Part shown: positions 42,570-51,324 of the stretch, piece by piece
How positions within the stretch are numbered: position 1 is the stretch's first letter
Layout: every line of letters starts with the position of its first letter
Origin: Kineothrix sp. IPX-CK
Lineage (GTDB): Bacteria > Bacillota > Clostridia > Lachnospirales > Lachnospiraceae
Reading direction: 5' to 3'
DNA length: 64,000 nucleotides
Assembly (NCBI RefSeq): GCF_039134705.1
Contig: NZ_CP146256.1
Location: forward strand, 744,001-808,000
Program-made: the position numbers and the translations under genes
Notes under the pieces: model-generated
Database searches by the model: none
What the model was told of the DNA's origin: nothing
What the model saw: the letters and a program-made list of their open reading frames with translations, nothing else

Positions 42570-43355
42570 TTAATATTGTTTCAGACTTTCAAGAACCTCG
42601 TTTTGCTTTGACTCAGGAAGTGTGGAAAGAAGTTTCTCCTGAACCATCAAAGGAGAATCACCCTTCTGAATAGATAATAACCCTTCGATAACCATGCTTT
42701 TTAACAGCACCTCTTCCTGACTCTTGATCTTCAGCTTCTTAGCGAAGGGATGCCATAAAACATAACCGGTAAAAATACCGAGGATTGTCGCGATAAATGC
42801 TGCTGCGATAGCTTCAGCCACGGCGCCTGTATCGTCGATGTTGGCCATAGCGGCAATCAGTCCGAACACGGCACCTAAAACTCCCAGAGTAGGAGCATAT
42901 GTACCGGCAGATGTAAAGATACCGGCATTTGTCTCATGCCTTGCCTCCATCGCTTCGATCTCGGTACCAAGAACATCCATAATATATTCGTCGCCCATGC
43001 CGTCAATAACCATACGAAGCCCTTTTCGCAAGAAGGGATCTTCGATCTCACCGGCCCTGTTTTCCAGAGATAATAAACCTTCCTTTCTTGCTTCGTTGGC
43101 CAGAGCAACCATTTGCTTAATTAATTCAGCAATATCAGTACTTTGTTGATTCGTAAAAATGATTTTAAAAAGTGAACCTATAGATTTCAAATTTTTTGCT
43201 GGATAAGAGTTTAGTATGGTAGCTACCGTACCAACGATTATAACAAAAAATGCGGCGGGATTAAGAAAGATAGTAGGGCTGAGGTGCTTGAAGTACATGG
43301 CGCCTATGATTGCTGTGAGTCCTACAATTACCCCCAAAATTGTTGTAATATCCAT
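42570..43355 (-). CDS. motA: Flagellar motor stator protein MotA
   Basis: A 261-residue membrane protein with four segments, two near the N terminus and two near residues 150-200 (APTLGVLGAVFGLIAAMANI, AAAFIATILGIFTGYVLWHPFAKKLK). The family feature PTLGVLGAVFGLI with the conserved Pro residues is present. It is first in the motA-motB unit, read away from asnB. No sigma-28 promoter was seen upstream on the minus strand; a TATAAT-like box lies near 43425. Confidence 0.94.
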   Translation of the reverse strand: MDITTILGVIVGLTAIIGAMYFKHLSPTIFLNPAAFFVIIVGTVATILNSYPAKNLKSIGSLFKIIFTNQQSTDIAELIKQMVALANEARKEGLLSLENRAGEIEDPFLRKGLRMVIDGMGDEYIMDVLGTEIEAMEARHETNAGIFTSAGTYAPTLGVLGAVFGLIAAMANIDDTGAVAEAIAAAFIATILGIFTGYVLWHPFAKKLKIKSQEEVLLKSMVIEGLLSIQKGDSPLMVQEKLLSTLPESKQNEVLESLKQY

Positions 43356-43592
43356 AATCTTTTCTCCTTACGTGTTGTCCTTAATTAATTATGTAATTAT
43401 ACTCATTCATTCCACATTATATCATGTACTTTTAAAAAAAATAGTAAATTTTATTTGAAATTTGAATTTTTTTATTTTTTTAATTTATATAGCGTGGATA
43501 AGTGTCGAAAAAGGCAACAGACGGTGGCATTTCTCCTTTGGGAACATATGATAATGAAGAATAGTGTCGCATTGTTGGAAGGAGAAATGAGG

Positions 43593-45446
43593 ATGTGTGG
43601 TATCGGAGGATTTTTTGATTCTAAAAATGATTATACGCTTCGTCGGGAATATTACAGGAAGGTTCTGGAGGGAATGAACTACATACAAAAACACCGAGGA
43701 CCCGACGAGGAGGGAATTTTTCTGGATTCCCACATAGGAATGGCCCATGTGCGTCTTTCCATCATAGACCTTGAAGGAGGAAAACAGCCCCTTCATTATA
43801 CAGTAGACGGGTATACATGGACAATTGTATATAACGGAGAGCTTTATAATACCGGGGAGCTTAGGAGCGACCTGACCGCAAAGGGCTGGGTGTTTCAATC
43901 AAAAAGTGACACGGAGGTCATTCTTGTCAGCTACTTGGAATATGGACCGGAATTTGTAAAAAAGCTAAACGGTATATTTGCCTTTGCTATATGGGAGCCC
44001 GTCGCCGGACAGCTCTATTTATATAGAGACAGAAGCGGAGTAAAACCGCTTTTTTATAAAAAGGAAGAAACAGGAATTATTTTCTCCTCTGAGATAAAAG
44101 GAATCTTATCCTATCCGGGGGTAAAACCGGTCATAGACAAAAATGGAATGAACGAAATCTTTGGCATAGGTCCTGCCAAAACCTATGGTGTCGGGGTCTT
44201 CGCGGGAATCGACGAGGTGCTTCCCGGACACTACATCCGCGTTGATAAGGACGGCCTGACGCAAAAATGCTATTGGTCCTTAGTTAGCTTGCCCCACGAG
44301 GACAGCTATGAGAGGACGGTAGAAAAGACAGCGGAGCTGGTAACTGACGCTATAAGACGGCAAATGGTTTCGGATGTTCCGATCTGTACCTTTCTTTCGG
44401 GGGGATTAGACAGCAGCCTGGTGTCGGCGGTGTGTGCGGGTGAGTTGAAGAAAAATGGAAAGCAGTTGAACACCTTTTCCTTTGATTTCGTAGGTAACGG
44501 AGAGAATTTTGAGGCTTCTTCTTTTCAGCCCACACAAGACCGCCCCTATGCGGAGCGCATGGTAAGATATCTGGATACAAAACATAGGTTTTTGGAATGC
44601 ACCACCCTGGGTCAAACGGAGCTTTTGAAGCAGTCCGTGGATGCCAGAGATCTTCCCGCCATGGCGGACGTGGATTCCTCTCTGCATTATTTCTGCTCAC
44701 AGGTGAGCAAATACAATAAGGTAGCACTTACCGGAGAATGTGCGGATGAAATCTTCGGCGGCTACCCATGGTTTCATAAGGAGGAATGCTTCAAGGCTCA
44801 TACCTTTCCATGGACGATGAATCTGGAGGCGAGAAAGGTCCTCCTTAAAGATGAATTTATTGAATATTTAAATATGGATGAATACGTGTCTGAGACTTAC
44901 GAAAAATCTGTGGCCGAAACGCCCAGGCTTATGGAGGACTCGGAGGAAGAAGCAAGGCGGCGTGAAATTGCTTATCTCAATCAGAAGTGGTTCATGCAGA
45001 CCCTTCTCGACCGCATGGATCGTTCCAGCATGTATTCCGGTCTCGAGGCAAGAGTTCCCTTTGCGGATCATCGGATAATAGAATATGTATGGAATATTCC
45101 TTGGGGCATGAAATCCCGCGGCAAAGTAGTGAAAAGCCTTCTGCGAGAGTGCGGAAGGGGATATTTGCCGGATGAGATATTATACCGCAGGAAATCGCCC
45201 TATCCCAAGACCTATGACAAACAATACGAGCGGCTGCTAGAGGAAGAGTTGACAAAAATCGTACAGGACAGTTCCTCGCCGGTATTAGAGTTCATCGATC
45301 CTGAGAAGCTTAAGAAGTTTCTCCTGGCCCCTTCGGATTACGGGAAGCCATGGTACGGGCAATTGATGGCAGGGCCGCAGATGCTGGCATATATGTATCA
45401 GATTAATTATTGGATGGAGAAATACCACGTTATATTAAGTTGGTAA
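43593..45446 (+). CDS. asnB: Asparagine synthetase, glutamine-hydrolysing
   Basis: A 617-residue enzyme that makes asparagine from aspartate, glutamine and ATP. Cys2 of the start MCGIGGFFD is the glutaminase nucleophile; KHRGPDEEG and VYNGELYN follow in the class II amidotransferase domain. The ATP-pyrophosphatase loop is FLSGGLDSSLVSAV (about 268-281) in the synthase domain, and GLEARVPFADHRIIEY comes near 495. The start must be at MCGIG, since the Cys has to be N-terminal after Met removal; the upstream frame is not used. It ends 19 bases before dpaA and probably shares its transcript, which recalls the sporulation asparagine synthetase AsnO of Bacillus. Confidence 0.94.
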   Translation: MCGIGGFFDSKNDYTLRREYYRKVLEGMNYIQKHRGPDEEGIFLDSHIGMAHVRLSIIDLEGGKQPLHYTVDGYTWTIVYNGELYNTGELRSDLTAKGWVFQSKSDTEVILVSYLEYGPEFVKKLNGIFAFAIWEPVAGQLYLYRDRSGVKPLFYKKEETGIIFSSEIKGILSYPGVKPVIDKNGMNEIFGIGPAKTYGVGVFAGIDEVLPGHYIRVDKDGLTQKCYWSLVSLPHEDSYERTVEKTAELVTDAIRRQMVSDVPICTFLSGGLDSSLVSAVCAGELKKNGKQLNTFSFDFVGNGENFEASSFQPTQDRPYAERMVRYLDTKHRFLECTTLGQTELLKQSVDARDLPAMADVDSSLHYFCSQVSKYNKVALTGECADEIFGGYPWFHKEECFKAHTFPWTMNLEARKVLLKDEFIEYLNMDEYVSETYEKSVAETPRLMEDSEEEARRREIAYLNQKWFMQTLLDRMDRSSMYSGLEARVPFADHRIIEYVWNIPWGMKSRGKVVKSLLRECGRGYLPDEILYRRKSPYPKTYDKQYERLLEEELTKIVQDSSSPVLEFIDPEKLKKFLLAPSDYGKPWYGQLMAGPQMLAYMYQINYWMEKYHVILSW

Positions 45447-45465
45447 GGAAAGGAGAGGAAGTCTG

Positions 45466-46359
45466 ATGGGAACGACAGTAGTCATCGGTGGAGACAGGCG
45501 GCTTTCGTTTTTGGCGGAGGGACTGACCGGGTATTTTGAAAAGGTCATTCTGTATGCGGGAACGGAAGATGAAGGCGAGAAGAGTGGTGTGAATAAATAT
45601 ATTAATATAGAAGCTTGCGGTGCGGATTCTGTTGCGGAGGTGATGAGGACGGCGGATATAATCATCGGACCGGTACCTTTTTCCAAAGACGGAGTGCATG
45701 TTTTTTCAGAAGGGAAGGAGAAGGTCCGGATAGAGGATTTCTACAGAGGACTTCGGGAAAAGCAAGTTTTGTTCGGCGGAAATATTCCGGTTGAAGTTAT
45801 AAGCGAGGCAGAAAAAAAAGGTGTATTTTGCAGGGATTTCTTACAGATAGAAGAAGTGGAGACAGAGAACGCCCTGACTACCGCGGAGGGAGCGGTGGCA
45901 GAGGCCATCGGGCTTAGCCTGAATAATATCCATTCCGGTAAGTGTATGGTGTTGGGATACGGGAAATGCGGGAAAGCAATTGCAAGACTTCTAAAGGCGT
46001 GGGGAATCGATACGACAATTGCGGCGAGGAGTGAAACCGCATTAGCGCAGGCGGGAGAGGAAGGGTACGGTACCGTACTTCTAAAGGATATGTCAGATGT
46101 GATCTCCGGCATGTTATTTATCTTCAACACGATACCGGCTATGGTACTTAAGGAGAAGGAAATCGCCGTTCTTAAAGAGGATGCGGTTATTGTCGATATC
46201 GCATCGTCCCCTGGAGGGACGGATTTTGCAGCTTGCGGGCGCGCTGGAATAAAGACAGTGCTGTCGCTTGGCATTCCAGGAAGATATTCTCCGAAGACCA
46301 GCGCGGAAATCTTGTTAAGAGCAATTCTTAAGGAAAGGGAAAAGATGGTGGAACTATGA
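45466..46359 (+). CDS. dpaA: Dipicolinate synthase subunit A
   Basis: A 297-residue protein with an N-terminal dipicolinate synthase domain (GTTVVIGGDRRLSFLAEGL) and a Rossmann NAD(P)-binding part, CMVLGYGKCGKAIARLLKAWG (about 163-183), then VDIASSPGGTDF and LSLGIPGRYSPKTSAEI. With DpaB it converts 2,3-dihydrodipicolinate-type intermediate into dipicolinic acid, the Ca chelator of the spore core, in the mother cell. Sporulation-specific expression is expected; no clear sigma-K box was identified by eye. Confidence 0.94.
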   Translation: MGTTVVIGGDRRLSFLAEGLTGYFEKVILYAGTEDEGEKSGVNKYINIEACGADSVAEVMRTADIIIGPVPFSKDGVHVFSEGKEKVRIEDFYRGLREKQVLFGGNIPVEVISEAEKKGVFCRDFLQIEEVETENALTTAEGAVAEAIGLSLNNIHSGKCMVLGYGKCGKAIARLLKAWGIDTTIAARSETALAQAGEEGYGTVLLKDMSDVISGMLFIFNTIPAMVLKEKEIAVLKEDAVIVDIASSPGGTDFAACGRAGIKTVLSLGIPGRYSPKTSAEILLRAILKEREKMVEL

Positions 46360-46937
46360 AATTAAAGGAAAAAAATATCGGATTTGCTATTACAGGATCC
46401 TTTTGTACATTCGATAAAATATTAAAGGAAGTGGAAAATGTAAAAAAAGAAGGCGCGAATGTCGTCCCGATACTTTCCTTTCATGCCGCTTCCATGGATA
46501 CCCGTTTCGGCAAGGCGTCGGATTTTAAGGAAAAGCTTAGGAACATTACCGGAAATGAGCCTATTGTTACCATTGAGAAAGCGGAGCCCTTGGGGCCCGG
46601 AAACCTTCTGGATATCCTTATTGTGGCACCGTGTACCGGTAATACTCTCGCCAAGCTGGCAGGAGGAATCACGGATACGCCGGTTCTGATGGCGGCCAAA
46701 TCCCATATGAGAAATAATAAGCCCCTGGTAATCTCTATCTCCACCAACGATGCGCTGGGTCTGAATTTTTCCAATATCGGAGTGCTGATGAATGCGAAAG
46801 GAATTTATTTCGTACCTTTTGGGCAGGATAATCCCGAACAAAAGCCTAAGTCTATGATCGCGCAGACGGAGCTGATCGTCCCCACGCTGGAAGATGCAAT
46901 GGAGGGAAAACAAATTCAAATGAATTTTGGCAAATAA
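46356..46937 (+). CDS. dpaB: Dipicolinate synthase subunit B (flavoprotein)
   Basis: A 193-residue flavoprotein of the SpoVFB family. It has NIGFAITGSFCTFDKIL at the start, ILIVAPCTGNTLAKLAGGITDTPVLMAAKSHMRNNKPLVISISTNDALG in the middle, and IGVLMNAKGIYFVPFGQDNPEQKPKS near the end. It overlaps dpaA by 4 bases (ATGA) and acts with it. Its presence marks the organism as spore-forming. Confidence 0.94.
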   Translation: MKLKEKNIGFAITGSFCTFDKILKEVENVKKEGANVVPILSFHAASMDTRFGKASDFKEKLRNITGNEPIVTIEKAEPLGPGNLLDILIVAPCTGNTLAKLAGGITDTPVLMAAKSHMRNNKPLVISISTNDALGLNFSNIGVLMNAKGIYFVPFGQDNPEQKPKSMIAQTELIVPTLEDAMEGKQIQMNFGK

Positions 46938-46951
46938 AATTTGTTTTCCTC

Positions 46952-46978
46952 TAAAGTTATTAAAAAAAAAACCGATAC
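46952..46978 (+). promoter_or_regulatory. Sigma-28 (SigD/FliA) type promoter of the flgM operon
   Basis: TAAA at 46952-46955, a 15-base spacer, and ACCGATAC at 46971-46978, matching TAAA-N15-GCCGATAT at 6 of 8 in the second box. It sits 46 bases before flgM. Confidence 0.7.
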
Positions 46979-47023
46979 TAATAATAAGAAAACAGTAAAA
47001 TAACACGAAAGGAGGAGTGAGCA

Positions 47024-47299
47024 ATGCGTATAGAAGCTTATTCACAGGTTCAGCAGATATATAAGAAGGAAAAAGTTGATAAAAGCCAGAAGACAGTGAG
47101 TGCAAGCGTATCCGATCAGCTTTCTATTTCTAGCGTTGGAAAAGAATATCATACTGCGAAACAAGCGATAGCGGGCATTGCAGATGTCAGAGAAGAATTA
47201 ACTGCTCCTCTCAAAAAGAGTATTCAAGCAGGTACTTACGAGGTGAGCACGGAGAAATTTGCTGATAAGCTGTTGCAGAAATGTGAAGAAATGAGGTAG
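47024..47299 (+). CDS. flgM: Anti-sigma-28 factor FlgM
   Basis: A 91-residue protein with the FlgM C-terminal sigma-binding helices: SDQLSISSVGKEYHTAKQAIAGIADVREELTAPLKKSIQAGTYEVSTEKFADKLLQKC (ISxxak..a...i.dVR.ekV..lK..I..G.Y.vd). It holds sigma-28 inactive until the hook is complete and FlgM is exported. It begins the flgM-flgN-flgK-flgK-flgL-fliW-csrA unit after AAAGGAGGAG. Confidence 0.93.
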   Translation: MRIEAYSQVQQIYKKEKVDKSQKTVSASVSDQLSISSVGKEYHTAKQAIAGIADVREELTAPLKKSIQAGTYEVSTEKFADKLLQKCEEMR

Positions 47300-47303
47300 T
47301 CCT

Positions 47304-47822
47304 GTGGCAAGTTTAATGGAGAACCTGATAGATATATTAGGTAAATTGTGCGATGAGTATGAAAACTTGCTGGGGCTATCCCAAAATAAGACTCCGGTTA
47401 TCATAGCCGGTGATTTGAAAGAGCTATCAAAAATCACGGATGAAGAACAAATCGTTGTAAGCAGAATTAATCATTTGGATCATGACAGACAAGAAGTGGT
47501 CCGTGATATTGCCAACGTAGTAAACAGGGATGTTGAAGATTTGAAGCTTGCTAACATTATTCAAATGCTTGAACCGAGACCGGTGGAGAGCCAGAAACTG
47601 GCGGAAGTCTATGACAGGCTGAAGGACATCGTACACAAGGTGCAGAGGGTGAATTCCCAAAATAGAGAATTGCTGTCCAGCGCATTGGAGATGGTAGAGT
47701 TTGAGATAAATATGGTCCAGGCAATGAAGGCAGCTCCTGCAACTGCCAATTACAACAAAGGTGCATATAATGCCGGAAGTGTAATCGGGGTAGACAGAAG
47801 CGGATTCGATACAAAACAATAA
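47304..47822 (+). CDS. flgN: Flagellar export chaperone FlgN
   Basis: A 172-residue helical protein of the FlgN family (YENLLGLSQNKTPVIIAGDLKELSKITDEEQIVVSRINHLDHDRQEVVRDIANV and QRVNSQNRELLSSALEMVEFEINMVQAM). FlgN guards FlgK and FlgL before export. The GTG start follows GAGGTAG 4 bases after the flgM stop. Position between flgM and flgK is the standard one. Confidence 0.9.
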   Translation: MASLMENLIDILGKLCDEYENLLGLSQNKTPVIIAGDLKELSKITDEEQIVVSRINHLDHDRQEVVRDIANVVNRDVEDLKLANIIQMLEPRPVESQKLAEVYDRLKDIVHKVQRVNSQNRELLSSALEMVEFEINMVQAMKAAPATANYNKGAYNAGSVIGVDRSGFDTKQ

Positions 47823-47844
47823 TCCCTTAGAGAGGTAATATCAT

Positions 47845-49446
47845 ATGTCATTATTTGGAAGCTTATACGTCGGTGCATCCGGATTACAAACAAGTCAAAA
47901 CGCGCTCAATACGACGGCGCATAATATGGCTAACGTTGATACCACAGGATATACGAGACAACAGATCCTGCTCGGTACGAGAAGCTATAATATTCTCTCG
48001 GTCAACGCCTCCTCTGTTGCATACCAGCAGACCGGTCTGGGCGTATTTTATTCCCAAACAAGACAAGTAAGAGATGAATTTTTGGATAAAACATATCGTA
48101 AGGAATCCGGGCGGAGTGCGTTCTATGAGACGAACACTCAGGTCATCGAAGAAGTGGAGGACTTATTTGGTGAATTTCAGGGAGTAGAATTTTCGGAGGC
48201 TCTGGAGAACCTTTGGACGGCTATCGAAGAGTTGTCGAAGGATCCCTGTAAGCTTACCAATCAGAACTTGTTCGTGACTCGCTCCAAAGAATTCATTCAA
48301 AGGGCGCAGCTCGTTTATAATGGACTCAGTGAGCAGCAGGACAACCTGAATACACAGGTGAAGACTAACGTAAATACTATTAATGATTACGGGCAGCAGT
48401 TGGTTGATATCAACAAACAAATATTGAAAATAGAGACCGGAGGCACTGAGAATGCCAACGATTTAAGAGATAAAAGAAACCAGATACTGGACGAGCTGGC
48501 AAAGCTTGGAAACATCAGTTATTCGGAGGATTTATACGGTGTAGTGACCGTGAAGTTCGAAGGCATCGATTTCGTGAGGTCGGATTCGGTGAATAAAATT
48601 GAGCTGTATCAGGATAATACTACAGGATTCTATACCCCTTACTGGTCACAGCTTGCCAACTATAAAACTGTAAATGGAGAAAAGGTTCTGGATCTCGACG
48701 CGGCCAGAGTATATGACCCGACTCAGACGATATCTTCTGATTTGAATACGGATATAGGCTCCACGAGAGCGTTGCTGCTGGCAAGGGGCGAAAAACGTGC
48801 CACTTACCACGATATGGAAGACGAAGAATATTACAATACCAATATATCCCAGTCTTTGCTCATGAATATACAGGCTGAGTTCGACCAGCTGATAAATAAG
48901 ATTACTACTGTAATCAATAATGTACTCAAAGAGGCAGCAGAAAGCGAGCCTGACACCGATTATTTGAAGGATGAAAACGGCAAGCCCTATCAGATGTTTG
49001 AGATGATTGCGGATGATGACAATGTAGGCTTTACTATTGGCAATATTGTAATAAATGAGGATCTCGTTGCAGAACCGGCTCTGCTTTCCCTCCGTCTGCA
49101 GAATGGAGAAGAAGATACGGATACCACCCAGAAGCTTTTGGATGTGCTTTCCGAGGAGTCATATACGCTCAATCCAAACCTGAAGACAAAGACTAACCTC
49201 ATAAAATACTATTCCAGTTTGATTTCTCAGGTAAGCAACACGGGTGAAGCGAACAAGGAAATAGCAGCGGCACAGGCGGGTGCGGTAAATGAAACGTTTA
49301 ACTCGAGAGAACAGGTTTTAGGGGTATCCTCCGACGAAGAGATGGAATTCATGATTAAATTCCAGAATGCGTATAATGCATCCAGCAGATACATAAACGT
49401 TATTGATGAAATGATGGAACATATTTTGAATACACTGGGAAGGTAA
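47845..49446 (+). CDS. flgK: Flagellar hook-associated protein FlgK, copy 1
   Basis: A 533-residue hook-filament junction protein. The N terminus FGSLYVGASGLQTSQNALNTTAHNMANVDTTGYTRQQILL and the C terminus FMIKFQNAYNASSRYINVIDEMMEHILNTLGR are the coiled-coil ends common to axial proteins. Middle part: NTINDYGQQLVDINKQI, then NDLRDKRNQILDELAKL. It is the smaller of two adjacent FlgK homologues, which differ clearly in the centre. Confidence 0.92.
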   Translation: MSLFGSLYVGASGLQTSQNALNTTAHNMANVDTTGYTRQQILLGTRSYNILSVNASSVAYQQTGLGVFYSQTRQVRDEFLDKTYRKESGRSAFYETNTQVIEEVEDLFGEFQGVEFSEALENLWTAIEELSKDPCKLTNQNLFVTRSKEFIQRAQLVYNGLSEQQDNLNTQVKTNVNTINDYGQQLVDINKQILKIETGGTENANDLRDKRNQILDELAKLGNISYSEDLYGVVTVKFEGIDFVRSDSVNKIELYQDNTTGFYTPYWSQLANYKTVNGEKVLDLDAARVYDPTQTISSDLNTDIGSTRALLLARGEKRATYHDMEDEEYYNTNISQSLLMNIQAEFDQLINKITTVINNVLKEAAESEPDTDYLKDENGKPYQMFEMIADDDNVGFTIGNIVINEDLVAEPALLSLRLQNGEEDTDTTQKLLDVLSEESYTLNPNLKTKTNLIKYYSSLISQVSNTGEANKEIAAAQAGAVNETFNSREQVLGVSSDEEMEFMIKFQNAYNASSRYINVIDEMMEHILNTLGR

Positions 49447-49457
49447 GGTGAGCTAAG

Positions 49458-51302
49458 ATGCCATCACAATTTTTTGGACTGACAATCGCATCCTCGGGAT
49501 TACGGGCAGCAAATGCAGCTCTTAATACAGCGGCAAATAACGTTTCCAACGTAAATACAGAAGGCTACAGCAGACAGACTGTGACGCAGGAGGCTGCCAA
49601 CGCCCTTCGTGTGTTCGCAACATACGGCTGTGCCGGAGCGGGTGTAGATACGGTAGCTATAGAGCGTATGAGGGACAGCTATTACGATATGAGATTTCGC
49701 AGTAATAACTCTACGCTGGGCGAGTATGATATAAAGAAATACTACACGGATACTCTGCAGCAATATTTGGACGATGACGGGACCTCGGGTTTTGGTACGA
49801 TTTATGATTCTTTCTGGGCGGCATTACAGTCTGTTTCTACCAATTCCAGCAGCACGGACAGTAAAGCTCAATTCATTGCAGCGGCGGAAAGTATGGCCGA
49901 TTATTTTAATAATACGGCGGGCAACTTAAAGGAACTGCAAAAGGATATTAATTCCGAAATCAAGATCAGAGTTGATAGAATCAATGCTATTGCCACAGAG
50001 ATCGCTACGTTGAATAAGCAGATTAATGTTATAGAGATGACAGGTGCGGCAGCCAATGAGCTAAGGGATAAAAGGGATCTGATGCTGGACGAGCTGGCGG
50101 AAATCGTTGATATTGAGACGAAAGAGATTGCTGTTACTGATGCGAATAACCCCGACAGAGAGACCGGTGGAACGCGTTTTATGGTGTATATAGCAGGAGG
50201 GCAGACGTTAGTAGACGGCAATGAATACCATACGCTCGAATGTGTTTCCAGAGCGGAAAATGAGAAAATAAATATGACGGATGCGGATGGATTGTATGAC
50301 ATTTACTGGGATAACGGCAATGAATTCAATCTAAATAACGCATCTATGGGCGGAGCTTTAAAGGGCCTTGTGGCGATGCGTGACGGCAATAATAGTCAGG
50401 CGTTTTCCGGCACGGTTACCAATGTGGGAAGAACTGCTGACGGTTCTAATGCACAAGTGCAGATTAAGGTGACACAAGAATATCTGACGGATATGAATAA
50501 GTGCAATCTTTCCGATACAGGAGGAAGCATTGTTATCGGAAATACTGTTTATTACTATAAATCATGGACCTTCGATGCGGCTACTTCTACCTATACGTTA
50601 GAGATGGATGACGCGAAGTGCGATACGATAATCGACGCTTCCAAAATTGCCAAGGAAGCAGAAATAGGCGCCGATATCAGTTATCAGGGAATTCCTTATT
50701 ATCTGTCCCAATTGAACGAATTCGTCCGCGCGTTTGCCGCCAAGGTAAACGAAGTTTTTACCAGTGGCTATGATTCAAACGGCAATGAGGGTGTAATGCT
50801 TTTCACAGCAGCGAAAGCGGTAACGGGAAGCAATAAGAACGACACTCAATACGGAGAAAGCGATTTTGAAGATGCCAATGGTTACTATGAATTGACGGCA
50901 TTTAACTTTCAAGTAAACAAAGCGCTGTCGGCGGACGCTGATTTGCTTGGAACGAGGTCCAGTGCAGAAGTGGGAGTGGAGGAATGCGGCAAGATTGACG
51001 AGCTGATTTCGATTCTGAAGGATAAGACCAAGTTCAGCTTCCGTAATTCTACAGCGAGTGAATTCCTGCAATGTCTGCTTTCTGACGTAGCTTTGAATGC
51101 CGGCAATGCGAAGACCTTTTACGATACATATTATGGGATCGCAGTAACTATCGATAATCAGAGAACCTCTATCTCAGGTGTGGATGAGGATGAAGAAGCG
51201 ACGAACATGGTAAGATTCCAGAACGCATATACGCTTTCTTCCAAGATGATGCAGGTATTGACGGAAATATACGACCGCTTGATTCTTGAGACTGGCGTGT
51301 GA
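49458..51302 (+). CDS. flgK: Flagellar hook-associated protein FlgK, copy 2
   Basis: A 614-residue second FlgK homologue. N terminus FFGLTIASSGLRAANAALNTAANNVSNVNTEGYSRQTVTQ; a RINAIATEIATLNKQINV and NELRDKRDLMLDELAEIVDI block shared with copy 1; C terminus EATNMVRFQNAYTLSSKMMQVLTEIYDRLI. It has about 80 more residues in the variable centre than copy 1. Since a junction normally needs one FlgK ring, the two proteins may form consecutive rings, or one may replace another adaptor. It starts 11 bases after copy 1. Confidence 0.92.
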   Translation: MPSQFFGLTIASSGLRAANAALNTAANNVSNVNTEGYSRQTVTQEAANALRVFATYGCAGAGVDTVAIERMRDSYYDMRFRSNNSTLGEYDIKKYYTDTLQQYLDDDGTSGFGTIYDSFWAALQSVSTNSSSTDSKAQFIAAAESMADYFNNTAGNLKELQKDINSEIKIRVDRINAIATEIATLNKQINVIEMTGAAANELRDKRDLMLDELAEIVDIETKEIAVTDANNPDRETGGTRFMVYIAGGQTLVDGNEYHTLECVSRAENEKINMTDADGLYDIYWDNGNEFNLNNASMGGALKGLVAMRDGNNSQAFSGTVTNVGRTADGSNAQVQIKVTQEYLTDMNKCNLSDTGGSIVIGNTVYYYKSWTFDAATSTYTLEMDDAKCDTIIDASKIAKEAEIGADISYQGIPYYLSQLNEFVRAFAAKVNEVFTSGYDSNGNEGVMLFTAAKAVTGSNKNDTQYGESDFEDANGYYELTAFNFQVNKALSADADLLGTRSSAEVGVEECGKIDELISILKDKTKFSFRNSTASEFLQCLLSDVALNAGNAKTFYDTYYGIAVTIDNQRTSISGVDEDEEATNMVRFQNAYTLSSKMMQVLTEIYDRLILETGV

Positions 51303-51324
51303 TGAAGGGAGGATTGAATCCGAT

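Noticed and set aside
43593..45446. Flagellin-glycan amidotransferase (PseA/WbpG type) rather than asparagine synthetase
   Set aside because: It has full-length class II glutaminase and synthase domains with Cys2 and SGGLDSS, as in AsnB; PseA-type proteins are shorter and lack the glutaminase domain.
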